Source: Amphiura filiformis (taxonomy: Eukaryota > Echinodermata > Ophiuroidea > Amphilepidida > Amphiuridae). Taken from it: 64,000 bases of DNA. The position numbers and the translations under genes were made by a program. The stretch is taken from NCBI RefSeq assembly GCF_039555335.1, contig NC_092639.1, forward strand, positions 36,101,791 to 36,165,790, given 5' to 3'. The notes beneath the pieces were generated by a model. That model was given only the letters and a program-made list of their open reading frames with translations, made no database searches and was not told the origin of the DNA. This document shows, piece by piece, positions 45,501-60,500 of the stretch (its first letter is position 1; every line of letters starts with the position of its first letter).

Positions 45501-48500
45501 CTGCTGGCAGTCGCACACCACCAATAAGGAGCTGTACAGCAATCTCTCCCCAATCTCCGAAAGGCTAAAAACAAAAAGGCTGAGATTTGCTAGACACTGT
45601 GCCAGAAGTGAAACAGAGGCAGCTTCCAGAGTTTTGCTGTGGCAGCCTACGCATGATAAAAGATCAAGAGGACAACCACGGAAGGACTACATGTACATTA
45701 GCAACTACATGTAATAGAGGATACTGGACTAGAGAGACAAGACATTAGGAATTGCTTGCAGAACAGAGTTGTGTGGAGGGCCATAAGCGGAGTCAAACTA
45801 GGCAAGTCGACATAAGCAAACAAATAAGCAAGTCTTGTCCATTCTAGGAGCAAACTGCCTGTCCAAAATGATGATGTAGCTAAGACATTGTTTCCGTTTG
45901 AATCTTTCCATGACCACTTTAGCAGGTCAAGGCCACGAAACATTCTTTTGTTTTTGACTTGCATTGAGAGCTTCAGACTAGTGGACTAGGACTATAGTGG
46001 GAAGTCTATGTCACAGGACACCTGAATATACTACCCAAATGGCATGTGAGAATAGTGAAACAGCAAAGTACTATGCACACAGCAAGAAAACGGACACAAG
46101 ACACAAACTATTATTTAATCACAACATTTAAATTATTATTTCAGTCTGTAATCTTCTCTCTTCTTTTACAAAGACATTAATATTTTACTCCTTACAATAC
46201 AAAATTCTATCCATCATTTATTTAGATCAAGTCATTTTATGACTATATTATATTTCCAAAGTTCAATTCCAATTGATCTGAAAAATTATGGTTGCTGCTC
46301 AAAGTATGACTCAAATATTATTAAATGATTATACCTTCAAATATCCATACAATAAATAATATTGCAATTTTGTGAATATAAAATGTATGAGCATTAAGTG
46401 TACATATCCAACTACACGTTTCGTAATTACACATGAATGTTTGCAAATAATTACAAATGCAATAATATGTAATTTCTTATCCAAGTACAATTAGATCAAT
46501 AGGATCAAATTCCAAATAGTTATATTTCTACCATTTAGCTATATGTCAAGCACAAGCAATGATCAATCATCTAACAGAGTTCCAGAAGGCATATGCCATC
46601 AATAATTGGTTTCAACAACTATATGACTATCGAAAATAATCAATAATCAATGATCTTGAGAAAGATTTAACTCATGATGATCTTTCCATAAAGAAGTCCT
46701 TTTCAGAAGGCTATCAGTGATCATCAAACAAAACTGTGAATTACCAATCAAAAACTTTACTCAAAACAAAAAATCACAACCTCTGCTGTGTCTTAGTTCT
46801 CACAAGAATTTATGTCAGAATGTGTATCACAATGCTTGGCACAATTTACTTTTTCCAAAAGCTACACTAATTTGAATCTTATTTAATAAAGTTAATGTTC
46901 ACATTAGATGACAAACATAATACATTCCTATCACATCATCAACAATATTTTCAAGTGTTTCAATTAATTCATGAAACAGTTTAATAAGTTAATATCAAAT
47001 ATTTTGAAATTGCCTATCAACAAATCATCAAATGTAGCATATCAACTTGTGTTCATCCAAATATACAAGTTGCGTCTTTCATGTATCTTTCATCAATAAT
47101 TATAAAGTCACATGAAAATTCTGTTTAATAATCTAAACTTCCAAATTATATTAGATTATTACAATTAAATTTGTTGATATAAAAAAAATATACAAATTCA
47201 CATAATTTACAAATACTTTGCAATCCAGTTCAATACTGACAATTTTCATTCTTCTTAAAGTGGCAGAGCTGGCCAAGTACCCTGGAGTTTCTGATGTTAC
47301 AAATGCGGTCACTTCACCAACATTACAGCTGTAAGCAAATCATCAACCTCACACAGATTGGTATTCATAATGAAGCGGCTAGCACACATCATAATGGTAC
47401 AGCTTGAATACTCATGGTTACGTTAAAACTCAGACCAGTTCTGATGACACTTAAGTTTGCATGGTCAGGTCGGTCGAAAACTGGAAAATGATTTAAGATA
47501 AAAACCCAAACAAAAAATAACATGCTGGAAAATTATGAACAAAAACAAGCTATTCCCCTTTAATTTGGTTTAACTTCTTTTGAACACTCATCACATAAAA
47601 TAATCCAGTTTCTCAAAACATTTCATATAAACACATTTTAACTCATTGCCATTATTGCCATTAATACAATCTTTAAATATTGCACATCAAATTCAATAAA
47701 TGAAAAACATCCAAAATATGAAGTTAATCCATGCAAGATTTCATCAGTTTCTAAAAATGCATCACATTTCTATTTCCCAAATTTCATTATCTTCTTGCAA
47801 TGACAGAGACAACTAGTGGCAAATGGTGGTCATAGACCACAAACCTAGCTGGGGCATGTTGGTGTTGTGGAGGTATCTGACCCCTACAAAATGTTCCAAA
47901 AATGCTCCCCTGGTCATGGGGTTTGTTTTCACAGAGTTTGAGTCCCGTACTCCTAACAGATGTCCAACAAATTCAATTCTAAGATTTGACCCCAGATGAC
48001 CTTTGACCTGACCTATGCATGATGTTCCATGTTCCCCTGGTCTTGAGGTTTGTTGTCACCATGTTTGAGCCCTGTACCTCTTACAGATATCCAGAACATG
48101 CAATTCTAAGGTTTGTCCCCAGATGACCTTTGACATGACCCTTGCAAAGTGTTCCAAAATGTTCCCCAGGTCAGTAAGTTTGTTGTTGTGGAGTTTGAGC
48201 CCCGTACCCCTAACAGATGTCCAGAAAATGCATTTAGAAAATTTGACCTCTACATGACCTTTGACCTGACCCCTGCAAAATGTTCCCCTGGTCATGAGAT
48301 TTGTTGTCACTGAGTTTGAGCCCCATACCCCTTGCAGATATCCAGAAAATGAAGTTATAAAGATTTGACCCCAGATAACCTTTGACCTGACCCCTGCAAA
48401 GTGTTCCAACATGTTCCCCTGATCATTAAGTTTGTTGTCACCAAGTTTGAGCCCGTACCCCTTACAGATGTCCAGGAAATGCGTTTCTAAAATTTGACCT

Positions 48501-51500
48501 CTGCATGACCTTTGACCTGACCCCATAAAATGTTCCCTGGTCATGAGATTTATTGTATCGAGTTTGAGCCCCATACTCCTTACAGATGTCCAGATAATGC
48601 AATTGTAAGATTTTACCCCATTAATGACCTTTGACCCCAATTCTGTGTGCAAGGTATGGGCACTGGGTAAAGCCGATGCACATGTGTAAGTGACGTCATT
48701 GTGCTATGTAATATGTGGCAGAAGAAGCATTTTGAAGATATTTGGTTATATACCGAAAATGCCCCTTTAATGACCTTTGATCCCAATTCTGTTTGCACCA
48801 TATGGGCACTGGATATAGGCAGTACATATGTGCAAGTTACGTAATTGTAGGGTGTAACATGTAGGAGGAGAAGCATTTCGAAGTTTGTTGCCAGAAGAAG
48901 AAGAAAGAAGAATCGGAGAGCATTACAGTACCTAGCTGGGGGTGTAAACCCCCCAGCTAGGTAACAATAAGCAATACTAAACATACATTATTTTACCAAT
49001 GTCCATAACATAACAGAGAATGGTATACTCACTTCATTCCTTCAAAGAGTTGACTTCCAACTGATACATGATCGCATCACATCATACCACACCACAACCA
49101 ATGGACTGCAATTGATGTCCAACACAAGTGGAAGGTGCGACGACTGAAATACATCTATTATTTCAGCTCCCATTTTAAAACAAACTCTTTTGGTTATCAC
49201 TACTGTCCTCCGCAGTGTAGATATTTCATTCTACAATGCCTCTAAAATTTCAGGTCTTACACCAGAACTAAACCAGTATCAAAAAGTTATTTTGATGATG
49301 CGATCATCTTTGCTAACAACTACAGACCCATGTCTGCTCTCAAACCATAGCTATGTGGAAGTGCCTTGATTTAAAAACAATTCCACTGAAGAGATGTTGT
49401 ACTTGAATCTCTTTGCTGAACTCACGAATATATAATAGCGTTCTATTGTTATCCTCCCAAAACACAATACACACACAAAACAATCAATATAGGTAGGGAT
49501 AACCATCAAAATTTCATGTTGACCCTATTGCTACAAAAGATTGTTTTCTGAGTAGAACTAATCAACAGAAGTATTTTGGTGGTTAAATGGTCAAAATCGG
49601 TCAAAAACTTTTGAATTATGAATTATCAAAGTTTCCCATTCTGACCGGTCATTGGAGCGAAATAAAATGACAAGGTCCAAAAATAGCAGTTGGGAGCAAA
49701 ATTGGCATAAGCATATATTTACCTTTATATATTTCTTTATTTTAACATATTTGCAAACATGAAACAAGCATATTGTGAAAGTATCAAAGGGTTTCATATG
49801 AAATGGCACTTAACTAGTCACTGGCATAACTTACTTTTTCAAACCAAGGCATTGAAATCATGCATTTAGAGGTCATTTGCCAAAAATCATCCAAGATAGC
49901 CGATATGGCACAAAATCAAAATTGCACTAAGTAGGTGAACTTTTTTTTCACAACCAAGAATTTCAATGTTATTGGGTTTAATATGACCAATTAGTAGGTG
50001 TATGTAAACAAAATCTTAAGTTTTGAAGGTCATTGACTCATTCACAACAATAGAGATTATCCTCATCATGCTCATGTGTATTCCTGTAGTATTCCTCATT
50101 CAAACCAAAGTAGCACTCAATACATTATGAGTATCTTTGTTCAAACCAATTCAATGCTTGACCTCGGAGTTACCTGCATGACTATCGCGGGCTATTTTGA
50201 AACAGTTATGGTTGCACATTCAGGTACTTCTTTTGAAAGTCCTAAACAAGGTATAGCCAGCAGCAAGTTGTAGATGTTATGGGCCTAAATATAAGAAAAC
50301 GTTTAGGGTTAAGATCAGGTGAACAATACATCGAATGAGCACGAAACTTCACATTTATGTTCAGAAAGGTGTCTTCTTAACATGATTTGAAAGGAATATA
50401 AAAATTCCAAAGGGAAGCTGGTGATTTAATTTGTAACTCGAGATCTACTTGTTCAATTTTTTAACCTTTTTACAGAGGGTATGATAGAGGTATTACTGGC
50501 AACTCTGCCAAATTACAGCTCAGTAGGCCACGTTTTTCACCTGATCTTACTGATTTGAATATTTTGTGCCATTCTTGAGCAGTGCTAAACTCAGCCACTG
50601 GCAATTAAGCGCACTGTGGCGATGGACCAATTTTGACTCGCACTTACAGAAAAACAAAATAAGTTATGTTGCTGTAATTTGCAAGATAGTTACAAAATAT
50701 AATTGGCAGTAACTTCCCCAAATTTTACAGAAAAATATTGAAAAATAAAAGAATGAGATCAATTTAGAAATGTATGTGCAAGCAGTGCACAGTTGAGCTC
50801 CCTGCATGTCTATGGGAGTGTTCTAATCAAGTTGATGGTTCATTGGTCATCCCTAATATAGGCCTTCCCTGCTAAAAACTGCAAGTGTTGCCAGTTGGCA
50901 AAATTACAATTCCCAAGAATGAACTTCATAAAATCCAGGATGAAAATTTAATTTTCACTATCTGTCCTGACAGTCTAGGCCTGGAAAAATGGGGAATTCA
51001 GAAATCTCTTTGAAATGTGGTAATCTGGAGGGAAATTATGCTCTTTTTGGACAAAGAAATGCATAAGAAATAGTGGGAAATCCTTATGTAGAGGGAAATT
51101 TGTCTACGTTCATGGGAAATAAACATTTTTTCCAGACCTGGTGAAGTCTTGTCTGTTTTCAATGTGGACATGTTTGTAAGAAAAGTTATCAACATTTGCA
51201 AAATCACAGTGAACATTTCAATGCACCCAGTCCAAAAGAGAAGACAGTATCCGGGTCAGTACTGATATATCTCTTGTTTGGACGGACATATCACACAAAA
51301 GAGGTAATTACTATGCTATGCTGCTTGCACATGAAATTTTATGCAAAAGGCCGAAAATGCAACACCCCGGGGGCGACTATTTGAGGAAATAAGGTAAACA
51401 ATTTCAACACTGTTCTCAAATGTCAAATTATCAATCAATACCAATTTTGTTGGTTAGTCACCATATGACACAGTTGTTTTTCTTTGTCATCTTGTAGAAA

Positions 51501-54500
51501 ACCCCATGGAATTCATTGCAATCCTCAAAAGAGAAGGCAACAATGTGATTGACAGTGATCCTGGTACAGCCCTTGAGCTATACAGTAAATGTATAGAGGT
51601 AGATGAGCTCTTCCGTGTGTTAGCAGATAGAGAACGTGCCATTATCCATAGCAACAGGTCTCAGGCATTTATGAAGTTGGGAGACTTAGGGGCTGCTTTC
51701 CATGATGCAATTGATTGTGTCAAGATAGACCCATCATATGTCAAGGTGAGTTGGCCATTATACTGTTTGTTGTTGGCTTTTGATGTTTTTGTGTTGTTTT
51801 TTTGTGTTTTTTTTACAAAATGTGCAAATGCAATATGATTAATATTGAAAAACTGTAGAGGCCCTGCATGATTTTATTAATTGACTTCAAAGGATATGAA
51901 CATGATTAAATTGTTTAGCCAGGGGCATAACAATTATGCCTGCAATTCTATTAATGAAACCTGTTCATACATTCCCCAACATTTGGCAATTGTGTTGCAT
52001 CAACACTATCAGAAAGTTCTATTTTGGGTTTTGAAGCTAGAGAAAGTTTATAAATGGTTCATATTATAGTTTCATCACAGGGCATAAGTGCCAATATAGC
52101 TTGAAATGTCACAGTGTTGACAAAATTGTCAAAAAGTGGCTGAAAAGAACAAAAAATGGGTAATTTTGCCAAAAGGTATCCTTGCCCCCCCCTCCCCCGG
52201 ATTGACGCCCATGTCACAGGGTTATGATCATATAGCTGTAAGTGTAATTAGAATGTACAAATAGGGCTTATATTATGAGCAGCAATGTTTTTTGATGTTG
52301 TCTTTAGGGTTACTGGAGAGCAGCTATGGTGATGAAACGTATGAATCGAAATGAAGAAGCCTTAGAAGCCTTGATTGATGGGTTAGACCATGTGAGAGGT
52401 AGTGGCCCACAGCAACATATTACACGAGTTGACTTTGTGTATGAGATCACTGCATTGTCTAGTATATTAGATGGTAAGAAAATCAACATCATTTAAGAAT
52501 CCTCATCATGTGATGGAAGAAAGATTGGGTGTTAATGTTGGACTCATTGGGGTTCAACAACATTTGTAAATCATGATATATGATGGCAGCTTAACCCCAT
52601 GAGAACTACCTGCCGATTGGCCAAAAAGAAGTTTCATTATCAATTTGCCCAGAGAAGATCATCTTCTCTGATTGGCCTAATCAGCAACATTGTTAGAATA
52701 ATTTCACCACACAAAAAAATTGGGGTGAATTATAGTAAAGTGAAGATATCATGTAATTGACCAATCAGAGGCAATGTTAGATCGGCAGGTAGTGCTCAGG
52801 GGGTTAAAATGTGCAGGGAATCTTCGAAAAGTCCTTATCAGAAAATGTTGACAATAAAGAAATAAAGAAATACTTTGAGAAAATGGTGCTATCTTTGTGG
52901 GGAATTTGGTATATCTTCTGTGAAGTTGAAATTTCTTGGAGGGGTGCTTATTAGGTTGAATAGGTTTAAGGGTATCTTTTTGCCACCAGGGAAAGATGAG
53001 AAATTCACCTATTTGTACTACCAAAGATTGTTCTTTTGACTCTGTTTAGCATCTATTGATCAAACCTGGACCTGGATCATTGGCTGTCGGTAGTCCTTGT
53101 TTGACCTTGGTTATTCAGATGTATTCATATGGACTTTGTTTTCCCATAAGATCCCATATGGAAGGCTATTATAATCAAAGCAAATCATGGCTCATCCCTA
53201 CTTATTTCTTTTTATCCACCAGGCAAGTGGAAGAAAGCTGAATTTCTTTTCCGTAGTATCAATGCGGACACCAGAGTGTGGACTGAAGTTGTGAAAAAGC
53301 TGGCACTAAGGAAAGAATACAAAGTAAGATATTGTGATATAGGCCTACATTATAGGCATAACATACATGTAGTGAAAATTTACCAATTGGGTTAATAGGT
53401 GTACTGTTTTGCACAATGTTATCCAATTGCTTTTAATTTAACTTTTTGTATCATCATGTGCAATTTTGTGCATAATCATTTGGTTTTTAAATCTATTAGT
53501 TTTCCAATAAACCAAGCAAATTTGATGATAAAATTACAACATGCAAACACAGAGATAGACAGACAGGCCATAAGACAAGCAGACATACAGAGGATGACAA
53601 TTAACATCAATTTTTATTTAGCTTAATCATTTTCCCTTGGTACATTCTCAAGCCTTGAAATAAGCAGGCGCGGGGAGCAAATTTGCTCTCGTAAGGCCAC
53701 CAATTGCTCCTGGTCCTTGTAAAATTCACATGAACCAGGAGCAATTTTCTAAAATAAATTGCTCCTGGTTACAGTTTTGAACTTGATGCAGTCGTGCTGG
53801 TATGCTGTATTGTATATGCAGAAAAAAATTTATATTTGAAAATTGCTCCTGTTTCTTCAGAAATTGCTCCTGGTTCTTGTAAAATCCCAGTGAACCAGGA
53901 GCAATGTTCGAAACAAATTGCTCCTGGTTCCAGTCTGCTTATTTCAAGGCTTGTACATTCTCTGTGATTGTTCACCAGATGGGAATGGATATATTTTCTT
54001 TTTTAAAAGACTGCCAGTACCACATTCTTTCTTTCCAGCTTAAAGAAGAGTGTAGGTGAGATATTTGTTACAGTATGTCTCTTTGGTTTATTTCTTTTTC
54101 AATTGCTCAGTCAACTTGCCCCCAAGTACTTTGTTAAATAAGAATAACTTTTCTTTTTGTTTGTTTGTTTGCTTTGTTTATTAGGGCATGCACCTTACAT
54201 TGTTAGGAGGAGGTGGACGCTTTGAAAAAGGCAAAGGAGGCATGGCAACGGGATGCTCTACAAAGGGAATAGATATCCAAACCATGCTCAGGTAAGTAGT
54301 TGATCACATTATGTGGTTTGAGCAAGCAATTATTGAATAACAAAGTCAGCATTTGTGACACAATCTGGTTAATGGAAGCCAAAGGAGGCATTTTTGAAAA
54401 TTTAATTATTTAATCACTATAATTATTACCTTGTACAAACATCAAGCTATTTTAATAGCTTTAAGCTATTTTAACAACTTCATGTTTTTAAAAATACTGA

Positions 54501-57500
54501 AAACACCAAAGGTCTAGCATACTTGGTTCTAAAGTTATGATGTTTTGTAATGTCTATTTTCTTAGGTGTTTTATTATTTTTTACTCCATATTTTTGCCTA
54601 CATGTATATCTCAATTTTAAATTTGCCACCTTTGGCCACCATGGACCAGATCATGTCACATTTGTGAACAATAGGCTATTGTGATCAATGGATTACAAAC
54701 ATTTCCAAGATCATTTCAAGATCACCAGGGTCATTTGAAGTCAAATAAGCAAATACTGTTTTTCATGAACCATGGTTGAAATGATAAATGTTGGGTGACC
54801 CCAACATATCTGGCATTTCAAAGTCAGCTAGGGTCAGCCAAGGTCAAATGTTGGATTTATTAATAGAAATTACAAATTGTGGAAGCTCAGATAATCATGC
54901 CACAGATGGGTGCTTTAGCACAAAAACCGAATAATTCTCGCAGATTACGAGCTGATCATAGTATAGTACCAGTATTATTATTATTGTGTCAGTCAAATAA
55001 GCTCTATAATGTCGGATGTAATGCTGTAATACCCACAATATGTGGCCGACAATGGTGTTGGTTTGAACAGTGTTTCAAATAAGCAAAAAAAAGCCTTGGG
55101 CCATTTGGGCCCTTGCTCTCAAAATTTCAAGAACCCTTACTTTTTTCCATGGGCCCGAATAAATTCACCGAAATCTGTATCAAATGACAACTCTAGTTGT
55201 ATCTATAGAGGAATCCAAATCCACGCATTCCTACACCTGAATGCACCCAAAATGTGGAATGATTCGGCCTTTTGCGGAAATTTTAAACTGCATTCCATCA
55301 CCCGTTTTACACCTTCCGCGAAAACACAGGTGGACAAAAGAATGATTACTGAGTTTACAACGCAATACAGTTCCCTTTGTCAAAACACACATATTATCTG
55401 TTGAAGTGATATAATAATCGGATTAACTACATGCGGTATCTATGCATTGATGTACTTGCGAACAAAAGGACTATGTATGAATAGATGCGACGGGATTACC
55501 TGCGGAATTATCTATATTTTATATATTATTCTATTAACCCCCCTCGTCCTTGCATCTTCTCTAGGTGTTAGGCGGCTTTTATTTCCACAATTGAACGCTC
55601 AAAACACCAGGTTGGTGCTAGCGGCTACCCAAAGATGGCCGACCAAATCCTGACCATGACTTGGCTCGTTGGATTCGTCTATAGGAAATCACAACTGATT
55701 ATAAAACATAAGGAACACACACATAATTCATTTTATAGTATTTATTGACCATTTTATTCACAAGTTTTGCTGTAATCAGTGCGATCATGACAACTCACGA
55801 AGCCAGTGCTCACACGGCAATGCATGTACATCGATGTGCAGCCAGAATTTCTGCGGGCCCTTCAGGCCCGCACAGATGCTTTTTAGCGGGCCCTCACAGA
55901 TTTTCATGGGCTGAGGGCCCGCCTTATTTGAAGCACTAGGTTTGATGTACAATTTATTTTCTATTTGTTTTATTGCATTTTTACTCCGTTTTTCCATTCC
56001 ATTTGTGCATATTATACTTATTTTGGTCTGAGTAAATTAGCTCTTTAATATGAATTTTATATCCCACTGATTATGGTCACAAAACCCTCTTTGGAAAAGA
56101 CTTGTTTGTTATGCATCAAAATATATTACCTGTATACCTATATCATTGTTTAAAGAGTCAGATTTTACCACCAACCAGAGGATGTACCTGTAGTCAAACC
56201 TTTTAATTTTTCCTGAAAAAAACTGCAACTAATGGACTGTTAAATATAGCACAAACTGAGTGGGTAGATGAATAATATTACCATCGTTGACATAACTTAT
56301 TCAAAATTTTCAAAATAGCAGCTTTCATTGGATGTCAAAGGATGTAACTTCTATATGTATTTTAATATATATTTCTTGGTCATTGTCACTGATTTTCTCT
56401 GAGCCACTGAAATATAAACAATATTATTGTAAAAATAATTGCCTACATGATTTTTTAAACAAATGTAGAATGTAAATTTTATAAAAGAAAAAACATAAGA
56501 ATGTGGGTTTAAAAAAGCATATTATTGCAGAATTATTGTTTTTATCATAGTACATTTATTTTCTAGATATTTAACAAGATTGTAAGAAAAGCAAATGATT
56601 CAAAGATAAAGTCTCAGTCAGCAATGTTTGGATTGAATTGTACTTGTTCAATTTTTTTTTTCTATAAATAATGGACGGCAGGTTCATGTGTATATAACCA
56701 ATACCATGGTGATTGCATGATATACCAAAAGAAGGATTCATAACAAAGAATTATGGGGAAATCCCATGATTGCTGTACATATACACCAAGTATTGCATGA
56801 TATTCACAAAGACAGGAATGTACCATTAGCTATTAAAGGATTTATGGATGCTGCAATCTTGTGTTCAATAGAATGGGGGAGTAAAATTTCGAACGGCCTG
56901 CCAAAAAATCGCTTCCCCCTCGCCTGCCAAAAATCGCACCCCCCCTTGAACATGCAAAAAATTTAGATCCCAATTTGCTAATCTTAAATGGTCTAGATAT
57001 AAGTCGCGAGCGCAGCAAGCAGGAAAATTTGCATATTAAAGCGTTTCCGTAGTGTTTTCTGAAGCCTTTTTAGAGCGTTTTACTTAAAACGCGTCCCATG
57101 AATGTGTGCCAAAAATTGCTTTTCCTCCCTCGGCTGGCCATAAATTGCTTGCCCCCCCCCCAATTTTACCCTCCCCCAGGGCTCGTAATTATTGCACAGC
57201 CCCTTAGAAATAAACAAATACAATGAACCTTCATGGCATTTCGAGATATGCCCATTTAACATCAAAAGGTTAGTCAGTAAATAACTTAGTAACTCATTAC
57301 ATTTCTATAGTGTATACCTTCGGTTCACCAAAAATGAACATAAACTTCTAATGACCCTTTGATATCTGATGGTAAATGTTGTAAGTGGTTATATTCACAT
57401 AGTGATATTTTTGTGATTTCCAACATAGAAGCAGTGTTCGAAATACCACATGCACAGATTCATGTAACTTTGACTCTGTGCATGTAGAGTTTTGCCTGTG

Positions 57501-60500
57501 CATGTAAAATTTAGTGAAAATCAGCCAATTTTTAAGAAAAAATCAGAGTTGTGCATGTAAGTTTTATTTTGTGATTTTGTGAATGTTTATATTTTTGCAA
57601 AATTCATACCTTAATACCAATGTTATCAATTTCATATATTTGTATGTTGTTAATTTTACGATACAACCTCATTCACAAAAATAAAACCCTCTTAAAAATG
57701 ACCACTTATGCAGTAACAGATAATATTGGGTTATCGGTAATGTGTTTATTAATAAAGCTATTATGTGGCATTTATTACACACATTTTTATCATCTAATGC
57801 ATATTATAAACAACACAGATCTTGTAATCTTGACACACAATGATATTGCATGTTGTAGTTCTTGTTGTAGTATATAAATAAATATTCACACTCTTTTTAA
57901 ATTAATGTCAGCAGGACTTAAAATCAATGAACTATTTATAACTTGTTGTGTATACTTAGTTGACTGTGAGCAATATCCATAATCATAGTCCTTACTTAGT
58001 AGACGTTTGAGTAGACTGTGTGCAATGAGTCCAGTTTTTGTTCAATTCGGTTAACAAAATTTTGGGCCAATTGCCGCTGGATAGGGGTCATTTTGTCAAT
58101 AGTTCCGCATTTTTTAGATGGTCTGATATAAATATCAGCCAAAGGTCAAGCTAATGAGTCAACATTTAGACAATGTCCAAACTTCTCAAATGAAGTGTCA
58201 AAATAATCCACTTTTTACCCTCATGCTCAAAATTGTTTTATATTTGGAATATAGTATTAATTTCCATTTACTGCTTTTGAGGTTGTGCAATGATTTTTGT
58301 ATACCGTATCATCAGTTCAAAGTCAGACATTTTGAAAATGATGTTATTACCATTTCTGATTTGCAATCCCCACATCCCAGCACTAGAGTGTGTGTTGGAA
58401 TACCTTCTGTACATCATACTGTAAATGGGCTATTCCATTTAAAATCCACACTACCCCTGTGGAAGATTTTAGAAATATCTTCCACAGAGGGAGTATGAAT
58501 TTTACATGGAATGAACACATTAGCAGCTCCATTTGTAACTCACCCTCCCTCAGTGGAAGATTCACATTGAATCTTATTCAGAGGGTGTATGAAATTCAAA
58601 TGGAGCTGCTAATGTGTTCATTCCATTTGAAATTCATACTCCCTCTGTGGAAGATATTTCCCAAATCTTCCACAGGGGGAGTGTGGATTTTAAATGGAAT
58701 AGCCCAATACAGATACTTCTGCTATTGAAACAGAACTGTTTCTCAAATGAATCTTGAAATATTCTTGATTTTGTTTACTTTTTTAGGGGACTCTCACTGA
58801 TGCAACTCAAAGATTGGGGAGTCAAGCTTATTCATCAACTCATCATCCAGGGTGCTGATTTCAATCAATTCTCTCTCAAAGAAAGCGATACACCACTGCA
58901 CTGTGCACTCAAATTGGCTCTCACAAATGGTAGGTATTAAACATCAGTAGCTGAAGAAAGTACCTAATCAAGTGGCATAAAAGCTGTACCCTAATATTCA
59001 ACATAGTTACTGCTTCTTCCCTTGCTAGCACCCCTCTGGTCTGTTTTAATATTACATGATTAAGTGCCCTATGCCAATGCAGTTGTAGATATGAATATGA
59101 AAGTTTAATCCCAGGAAATCATCATTAAGTAAATACCGTATTTCGTCAAATAAACGCCCCCGGGGGCGTTACATTTTCCCAAAGGGGAGCCTTTATTCAA
59201 GGTCAATTTTAGAACGATAATTCACGTTAAAATCATTAGGTAAACTTAAAACTCATGCTAAAATGACGAACTATGAACTAGAACCACTGACTTCTGGTTC
59301 ACTTCCGGGTTTCCAATCCAGATTTTCGCCAAAAAGTGACGCTATTATCGACCATATGGGCATCTTGGTAAGCTTACTACACAAGATAGCATGGAAATAT
59401 CAGCATTTTTGAAACATCTTGGTTGAAAAAAAAGTGGTGGGGGGCGTTTATTTGAGGGGGGGGCGACTATTTGACGAAATACGGTAATAATAATAATAAT
59501 TGTGATGACTGACATTTGTTTTATGCCAAGAATTTCTCCCCCATCCACCTCCACCTTCCTTTTCAAAATTGCACCCCCCCCCCTTGGCTTGCCAAATATT
59601 CTTGCCTCTCCCCTTATTTTACCCTCACCAGGGCTCATAATTATAACAGCTGCCAGAGAAACCACTGGCTTTTTATCTAGCAATATTAATGTTAAGAAAC
59701 AGACAAAGGATTTGTGGTTTGCCTACAGCGGATATATGACTTCCTGGAAACATAGTAGGCCTGCCAAACAACATGATATCATATTTATGTATTGATAACA
59801 GTATGCATTCTTAAATACAAACATATATGGAGATCTATGCAAATAAAGCCCAAATTTATACTGTGCCTCATATCTATGATTATCTATGATTTTTAAAAAT
59901 TGTTTATAAATTGCTTAAAAGTGAAGGATAAGCCATTCAAATTGTCATTTGGTATTTTTGAAATGAAAAATTTGGCAAAACACAAAGAAAACAGCAGTAT
60001 TAATGAAGTTGATGCCCCATTCGAATATACATGTAGCTAATTTAGATACTGTCAGTATCTAAATTACAGATTCATGTAAATTCCTTATTTTTGTCTTAAA
60101 TACACGACTTTCGGCTGAACCACTAGCAGGCTATGTTTACATATTCATGACAATGACAAAGGTACCAAAATTTGAATTTTGATGATTTTTATCGTCCGGA
60201 TGAGCAAAGCACTGAATGGGCCTTTAAAGAGGTTATCACAGCTGCAAATTTTCAAAATGCACAAAGAAAAGTCATAAAAATAATAAGGGACATAATTCTA
60301 TTATCCACCCCAAAATTAGATTAGGGTTTGGATTAGGGTAAGGTTAGGATTAGGATTGGGGCAGACATATTTTCCAAATTACATCAAATAAGTTTATAAG
60401 AATTGCAAAATACTGAATTATGATTTTCAAGCTCATAGCAAATAAAATCAGTAGGATGACAGGAAACTCGGTATCTACTTTCAGTAGCCTTTTGGTTATG

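Noticed and set aside
48056-48652. 198-codon open frame on -
   Set aside because: It is a translation of the tandem satellite; the peptide repeats itself with frame slips.
60318-60360. Interstitial telomere
   Set aside because: Only a few degenerate TTAGGG-like units; too short and mixed to call.
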